9,202 bases of DNA from Pseudoflavonifractor sp035562355 (GTDB taxonomy: Bacteria > Bacillota > Clostridia > Oscillospirales > Oscillospiraceae). The DNA is taken from positions 1 through 9,202 of the forward strand of contig DATMXU010000074.1 of NCBI GenBank assembly GCA_035562355.1, written 5' to 3'. The notes under the pieces were generated by a model. That model was not told the origin of the DNA and searched no databases. It saw only the letters and a program-made list of their open reading frames with translations. Position numbers and translations under genes: made by a program. Shown here in pieces: positions 9,201 to 9,202 of the stretch (position 1 is its first letter; each line of letters begins with the position of its first letter).

Positions 9201-9202
9201 GT
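138..9202 (+). CDS. Giant secreted multimodular GH115 alpha-glucuronidase / SGNH esterase (3' end outside window)
   Basis: This is one uninterrupted frame of 3,021 complete codons with no stop before the window edge. The order seen is: signal peptide (residues 1-26), GH115 catalytic region (about 46-704), beta-sandwich linker (708-815), GH115 C-terminal domain (824-1011), carbohydrate-binding-like domain (1048-1222), helical/LamG-like module 1 (1242-1524), Ig-like (1531-1614), module 2 (1622-1915), Ig-like (1920-2002), SGNH esterase (2003-2208), Ig-like (2214-2287), module 3 (2288-2567), Ig-like (2576-2660), beta repeats (2664-2898), Thr/Asp/Gly-rich tail (2912 onward). GH115 enzymes release alpha-1,2-linked (4-O-methyl)glucuronic acid from xylan, including from internal xylose. 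The SGNH domain could remove acetyl groups from the same polymer. A typical GH115 protein is about 1,000 residues, so this one is roughly three times larger. The GH115 assignment is firm, the SGNH fold is firm, and the esterase substrate is inferred. The missing C-terminus probably carries a surface anchor. Confidence 0.93.
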   Translation, partial: MKRYMKNILALILAVALLTGMVPAYAAVDTQTTGGGLISETGIAGDFPLVADGKAATIWIDMAESAPVQRVVNDFKDDIKRVTGQTPSISKDITLPAGPVVLVGTLDNSAQIKALIETGKITSAEVDAIRGKWEAYFIKVVDPNTLAVVGSDPRGAVFGVYELSEQMGVSPWYYFADVPVQTKTSVYVKAGVSLTDKPDVQYRGIFINDEEKLSRWVTDVFNPTEGGSGVMGPKIYAKIFELILRLKGNYIWAAMHVNSINNIAGNIDLLHEYGIVLGSSHCDILLRTNVHEWENWKSANSKYSGAAYDYTVSKDAVLQYWRENVIRHKDTEAQWTLGMRGAHDEPFNTANIKKAEFDYLLYGEDKLPGTADDVGDTEDNRKALLMNEIIAEQQKILLEELGQDKYDKSFQALVPYKEVLPIYNNENFDLPENVTIIWCDDNHGMVRRTPNEAERERAGGGGLYYHTSYWAPKDQSYLWMSSIPLSVMGEELNKCWETGIRKSWTLNVGDIKPIEGEMDYFIRCGWDVEKYTGASKEFSAEWMQRNFGAAMDEATRDEVADILSTFYQHTNVRKVDHMRLDIFEQSNYNEWDKRMAVYQDLYDRANAVAAGLNDAQKLGFYELVQCKINWAYLTNKAFYYAEKSNLAYDQGRMASADAFSKLSIAVELERKAEIAKYGTMNGGKWKGFIDPENYAPPVTTQFPATNPALVLGDAAMGVVVQGEALPQENSRLAFSPYNQEGKFIDVFNMGSGSVAWTAIADQPWVKLSATSGTVNDEIRLWVTIDGIEAHKGGTATITITGGDVTKMVTVQVESPALALSEIDGYAEADGYVSMQAEHYTEKKDAGQKAWQLIEDAGRGFDGDMMRTYDPGLGMVDGNNINAGTSPSLEYKFYLTSSGTFPMEVYRLPTMNAAPGGQIRFAVSVDGGDPILVSSTATDEGTTSQQNAQWAENLYRQIEKHVVMLPELSSGAHTLKLWMVDNLIAIDKMVIYTNATKDTIPPSALGPDESYHSVHNKIFTASVPTMVRTSTPIEPKDIPATWGSGAFLEQDGVVALEAEYAMENVLASKDEITSDMNAYTVSKWAEAAKVAGKTPNAWRLTQSDTGLAMRLPDLNAQWTEGPEFPPYSPELTYKINFSNTGTYKVWVRWRYVDDGSDSIRGGLNNVYTGSFSTAAHYSNNLDEKWHWKELGTVAVTQAGVQPFSMWMREDGLYLDRIYLTKGSETPSDGTWQVSFRGGATETDILVRNLKAKKEEINKASYPVGNGVGLYSKSAYDTMMGKIKEAESLAASGNVTGELAAAALKAIDDAREALGKTLNLTGQGVTYNAFRDFEHDTAGKLPYGFTVEALTNGATAAILEENGNKFLRTTSSAAGNSAANLFLPFAGEVVNTASQRVVVEFRTRFQAGCWYANAAMLRNNDPGTSYSMVVAYDNGSGLTNHGLFVQDGTVKKNVLTFTDNTWYSVKMVGDWGTKKYTVYVDGVAVATNFTFRDSTKGSKLIGHFFGVDNKPNGVLDMDDFRVSVIDATTVTPISGTVAIGGTAQWGQTLTADVSGVPEAARPTLQYVWAREDGVQVGTGSTYMPTRDDVGKTLTLTIHGTGAYIGSMSAAATDAVADADNTYGDELKTFVDGERAKVDKLSIPVGNGVGCYGFTQYAALIDALDAAEALSAAAPTETAANAAKDAVTAAWMALDASLKMTDDGVTYNAYRDFEGDALGKLPYGFEVEALSSGAKAFVQIEDGNRFLRMSTGSDGTNKANLYLPYVGDTATAAGQRTVVEYKVRFTGGYQYANAAMIRHDGTNKEYAMAVAFDNGTSKKDNNLKVNDTGTSKKTVMKFVDGQWYSIKMVGDWASKKYTVFVDGEQVGYDNGAGQIIKEFNFRNTAGTKMMGQRFGIDGTNNNYANGMLDYDDVRVYVASPTDILSVNPVADKKVAPGTAASAVGLPETVAVTLGDGSTKELGVAWASADYNANAAGTYIFTGTLTLADGTTNTKNLAATAKVTVSKIKVATVGDSITYGSNGSGGAVAEAEKYPSQLQTLLGNNYEVKNFGVSGATMINEGTDSGGAKKGYIQQAKYTESLDFQPDIVVIMLGTNDSKALNWDGHKAEYVDDALALIQSYENLPSHPTVYVATSPTVVEGSNSYGIQVDVVHNEIVPLQKQIALSKDGGFIDVHEATKDATTAQFPDRVHGNKDGYQLIADAVHGALTAAVMPKAAPITTVEETTATVAAGGQPLLPGFVAVTYADGKTGVAAVTWNLSGLSFDTAGTTIDVPGTLKGLSTTAAAKVTVTNEQHARLQAAVDAKRAELNTLSYPLGSGVGCYSQTAYDALLQALSSAEALAGEDEITTEQADTALAAITAAETALNNSFNLTDGSITYNAYRDFSNDTVGKLPYGIEATKVTNGGAAQIAEEDGNKFLRLTTGSSKGYANMFLPYVGEVTASADQRVVIEYSARFNSELQYANACQPRDEKGGLAMSVAFENAASAAQIKVNDGSTKKNVKAFSYSTWYDFKVVADMKKETYTVYMDDAVIAENFTFRTKGGEYLTGHIFGIDNFANGQVDFDDIKVSVADVSGASDEITGNISITGNAVYGETLTADVSRVIPAAAQNGLAYAWIRDGQTVSTTNSYKLGENDIGFTITLTVSGTDGYTGALTSVTSPVQKASQAAPEGLAGQKPTGEEVDDGRILGLDSEKTYEYKDVSDEGDQWTALTGETELAAGTYQVRYAGTATHNPGTPVVVEILPYDAPEKAPTPTTARFDVVTMTLSGVDATMEYSVDGGQNWTPITEESVDLSDADLTAEDSILVRVAVSEEYSASDPQTITLTQAARPTGLNSKAPTSEDGEDGKILGLAAEVAYEYREEGQGDWKPLTGATGLAAGTYQVRVAAKGTAFASEALSVNVPAYVPTTPNDSGDSAIKTTTRNNEDGSTTRTVTNLRTGTVTETTTWPNGDRRVVKTEKSGTVTETVTKSDGGRSETVIKPDGSLTAVTTDARGVKVERATTPDGETTAKITLPSDVSRARITLP
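273..2249 (+). other. GH115 catalytic region (xylan alpha-1,2-glucuronidase family)
   Basis: Residues about 46-704 follow the GH115 plan: a small alpha/beta N-terminal domain, a TIM-barrel core, then a helical bundle. Recognisable family motifs include YRGIFINDEE (202-211), LRLKGNYIWAAMH shortly after it, GSSHCD (278-283), GMRGAHDEP (338-346), WCDDNHG (438-444), YYHTSYW (464-470) and NVGDIKP (507-513). The helical part ends near GGKWKGFID (682-690). Several conserved acids lie in these motifs (Asp209, Glu210, Asp344, Glu345, Asp440, Asp441), but I cannot say from sequence alone which is the catalytic acid or base. The enzymes are inverting and debranch glucuronoxylan. Departures from what I recall as common forms include His443 in the DDN-x-G motif, so a divergent subfamily is possible. 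Confidence 0.93.
2259..2582 (+). other. Beta-sandwich linker domain, BACON-like
   Basis: Residues 708-815 include an asymmetric beta pattern with the core GSVAWTAIADQPWVKLS followed by SGTV and a run of alternating hydrophobic strands (TATITITGG). This resembles the BACON-like beta-domain often seen between the helical bundle and the C-terminal domain of GH115 proteins. It probably packs against the catalytic region as a structural spacer. The exact family is uncertain. Confidence 0.6.
2607..3170 (+). other. GH115 C-terminal domain
   Basis: Residues 824-1011 run from GYAEADGYVSMQAEHYT to IPPSALGPDESYH. The opening 'QAEHY' strand, the central segment GDMMRTYD, the 'LKLWMVDNLIAIDKMVIYT' strand pair (975-992) and the closing PSALGP-ES motif fit the C-terminal beta-sandwich domain of GH115. 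This domain is needed for a complete enzyme in characterised members, where it contributes to the dimer. Its presence shows the GH115 portion is full length and not truncated. Confidence 0.85.
3279..3803 (+). other. Carbohydrate-binding-like beta-domain (CBM6/35-type)
   Basis: Residues 1048-1222 begin with VVALEAEYAMEN, the 'EAE-Y/H' strand typical of CBM6/CBM35-like jelly rolls, contain NTGTYKVWVRWRYVDDGSDS in the middle, and end with MREDGLYLDRIYLTKG (1206-1221), a 'REDG-x-x-x-D-R-I' ending common in this fold. Aromatic residues are frequent (Trp in WRLT, VWVRW, KWHWKEL). It likely binds xylan or a decorated xylan chain near the GH115 site. The CBM family number is not certain. Confidence 0.65.
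3861..4709 (+). repeat. Repeated module 1: helical hairpin (FIVAR-like) plus LamG-like domain
   Basis: Residues 1242-1315 are helical, with YPVGNGVGLYS (1260-1270) joining two helices and alanine-rich heptads after it. Residues 1323-1524 form a LamG/concanavalin-like beta domain with landmarks VTYNAFRDFE (1323-1332), GKLPYG (1337-1342), YANA (1409-1412), WYSVKMVGDW (1460-1469) and a closing MDDFRVSV strand. The same landmarks recur in modules 2 and 3. It is probably non-catalytic, for ligand binding or spacing. No sugar-binding residues can be assigned. Confidence 0.75.
4728..4979 (+). other. Ig-like spacer domain, type A, copy 1
   Basis: Residues 1531-1614 carry the pattern ISGTVAIGG, then WGQTLTADVSGV, a YVWARE-DG strand, VGKTLTLTI and a G-AYIGS ending. 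This is a common small beta-sandwich of bacterial surface proteins. A closely similar domain follows module 3 (7863-8117) but not module 2. It acts as a rigid spacer. Confidence 0.65.
5001..5882 (+). repeat. Repeated module 2: helical hairpin (FIVAR-like) plus LamG-like domain
   Basis: Residues 1622-1695 are the helical part, with IPVGNGVGCYG at 1640-1650. Residues 1702-1915 are the LamG-like part, with VTYNAYRDFE (1702-1711), GKLPYG (1716-1721), YANA (1788-1791), WYSIKMVGDW (1840-1849) and a closing LDYDDVRVYV (1905-1914). The KMVGDW motif is shared exactly with module 1 and not with module 3, so modules 1 and 2 look closer there. It has extra residues before the FNFR strand (YDNGAGQIIKE) compared with the others. 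Confidence 0.75.
5895..6143 (+). other. Ig-like domain, Big_4-type, N-terminal to the esterase
   Basis: Residues 1920-2002 show the layout of bacterial Ig-like group 4 domains: a valine-rich start (VNPVADKKVAPG), LPETVAVTLGDGSTKELGVAW, then AGTYIFTGTLTL and a final AKVTVSK strand that leads into the SGNH domain. A second domain of similar build follows the esterase. It is a structural spacer. Confidence 0.65.
6144..6761 (+). other. SGNH/GDSL hydrolase domain, probable acetyl(xylan) esterase
   Basis: Residues 2003-2208 contain all SGNH blocks: GDSITYG (2010-2016) with nucleophile Ser2012; NFGVSGAT (2046-2053) with the oxyanion glycine; LGTND (2089-2093) with Asn2092; and DRVHGNKDG (2184-2192) with Asp2184 and His2187 of the triad. 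The catalytic set is intact, so the domain is predicted to be active. The wider pattern (VATVGDSITYG, YPSQLQ, VKNFGVSGAT, PDIVVIMLGTNDSK) resembles acetyl esterases associated with plant cell wall and sialate/acetyl-glycan degradation. Acetyl removal from xylan is the best guess given the GH115 domain on the same chain. The glycine after His2187 replaces the proline that I recall as usual there. Substrate is not proven. Confidence 0.88.
6777..6998 (+). other. Ig-like domain, Big_4-type, C-terminal to the esterase
   Basis: Residues 2214-2287 start with a VEETTATVAAGG strand, continue with LPGFVAVTYADGKTGVAAVTW, then an AGTTIDVPGTLKG turn and a final AKVTVTN strand. The layout matches the Ig-like domain before the esterase, so the esterase is bracketed by a pair of similar spacers. 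Confidence 0.62.
6999..7838 (+). repeat. Repeated module 3: helical hairpin (FIVAR-like) plus LamG-like domain
   Basis: Residues 2288-2365 are helical, with YPLGSGVGCYS at 2310-2320. Residues 2373-2567 are the LamG-like part, with ITYNAYRDFS (2373-2382), GKLPYG (2387-2392), YANA (2458-2461), WYDFKVVADM (2505-2514) and a closing VDFDDIKVSV. It is shorter after YANA than the other copies and lacks the KMVGDW motif, so it looks the most diverged in that region. Confidence 0.75.
7863..8117 (+). other. Ig-like spacer domain, type A, copy 2
   Basis: Residues 2576-2660 repeat the pattern of the domain at 4728-4979: ITGNISITG, YGETLTADVSRV, a YAWIRDGQ strand, IGFTITLTVSG and a GYTGAL ending. Modules 1 and 3 each carry this domain directly downstream, so the full ancestral repeat unit was probably helical hairpin, LamG-like, then this Ig-like domain. 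Confidence 0.65.
8127..8831 (+). repeat. Surface-protein beta repeats (two copies of one type around a third domain)
   Basis: Residues 2664-2741 and 2824-2898 are two copies of the same short beta unit: AP-x-GL or RPTGL start, D-GRILGL or DGKILGL, TYEY or AYEY, a W-x-x-LTG strand and LAAGTYQVR. Between them, residues 2744-2822 form a different small beta domain with MTLSGVDATMEYSVDGGQNW and ILVRVAVSEEYSASDPQTI. Such units are common in large secreted proteins of Clostridia and act as stalk or spacer near the anchor. No catalytic motif is seen. Confidence 0.65.
8871..9202 (+). other. Thr/Asp/Gly-rich C-terminal tail (incomplete)
   Basis: From residue 2912 on, the sequence becomes low in hydrophobics and rich in Thr, Asp, Gly, Arg and Lys, with irregular short repeats: NEDGSTTRTVTN, GTVTETTTWPNGD, SGTVTETVTKSDGG, VIKPDGSLTAV, TTPDGETTAK. 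It ends at ITLP at the window edge. In many Clostridia proteins such a tail comes before S-layer homology domains, so an SLH-type anchor just downstream is plausible, but none is visible here. Confidence 0.6.

Overview
The window is almost entirely one giant gene on the + strand. It starts at an ATG at 138, behind a strong Shine-Dalgarno sequence, and stays open for 3,021 codons until the window ends at 9202, so the C-terminus and stop codon are missing. The product is a secreted, modular carbohydrate-active enzyme. In order it has: a signal peptide; a complete GH115 region (xylan alpha-1,2-glucuronidase family) with its C-terminal domain; a carbohydrate-binding-like beta-domain; three copies of a helical-hairpin plus LamG-like module; Ig-like spacers; a complete SGNH/GDSL esterase domain between modules 2 and 3; Ig-like surface repeats; and a Thr/Asp/Gly-rich tail.

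The likely host is a GC-rich Gram-positive gut or rumen-type Clostridia, perhaps an Oscillospiraceae-like lineage. This rests on the classical signal peptide without a lipobox, the GGAGG ribosome binding site, the preference for G/C at third codon positions, and C-terminal repeat types common in large surface proteins of that group. It is an inference from style, not a taxonomic identification.

Layout: 1-72 may hold the last codons of an upstream gene; 73-137 is the leader with the RBS; 138-215 signal peptide; 273-3170 GH115 with its accessory beta-domains; 3279-3803 carbohydrate-binding-like domain; 3861-4709, 5001-5882 and 6999-7838 the three repeated modules; 4728-4979 and 7863-8117 matching Ig-like domains after modules 1 and 3; 5895-6998 an Ig / SGNH esterase / Ig cassette after module 2; 8127-8831 surface-type beta repeats; 8871-9202 the tail, probably leading to a wall anchor outside the window.

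Functional reading: GH115 enzymes remove (4-O-methyl)glucuronic acid side chains from glucuronoxylan. The SGNH domain resembles acetyl esterases found with xylanases. One tethered protein would then strip both glucuronic acid and acetyl decorations from xylan while several non-catalytic modules hold the polymer. The esterase substrate, the binding role of the repeated modules and the surface anchoring are all inferred.
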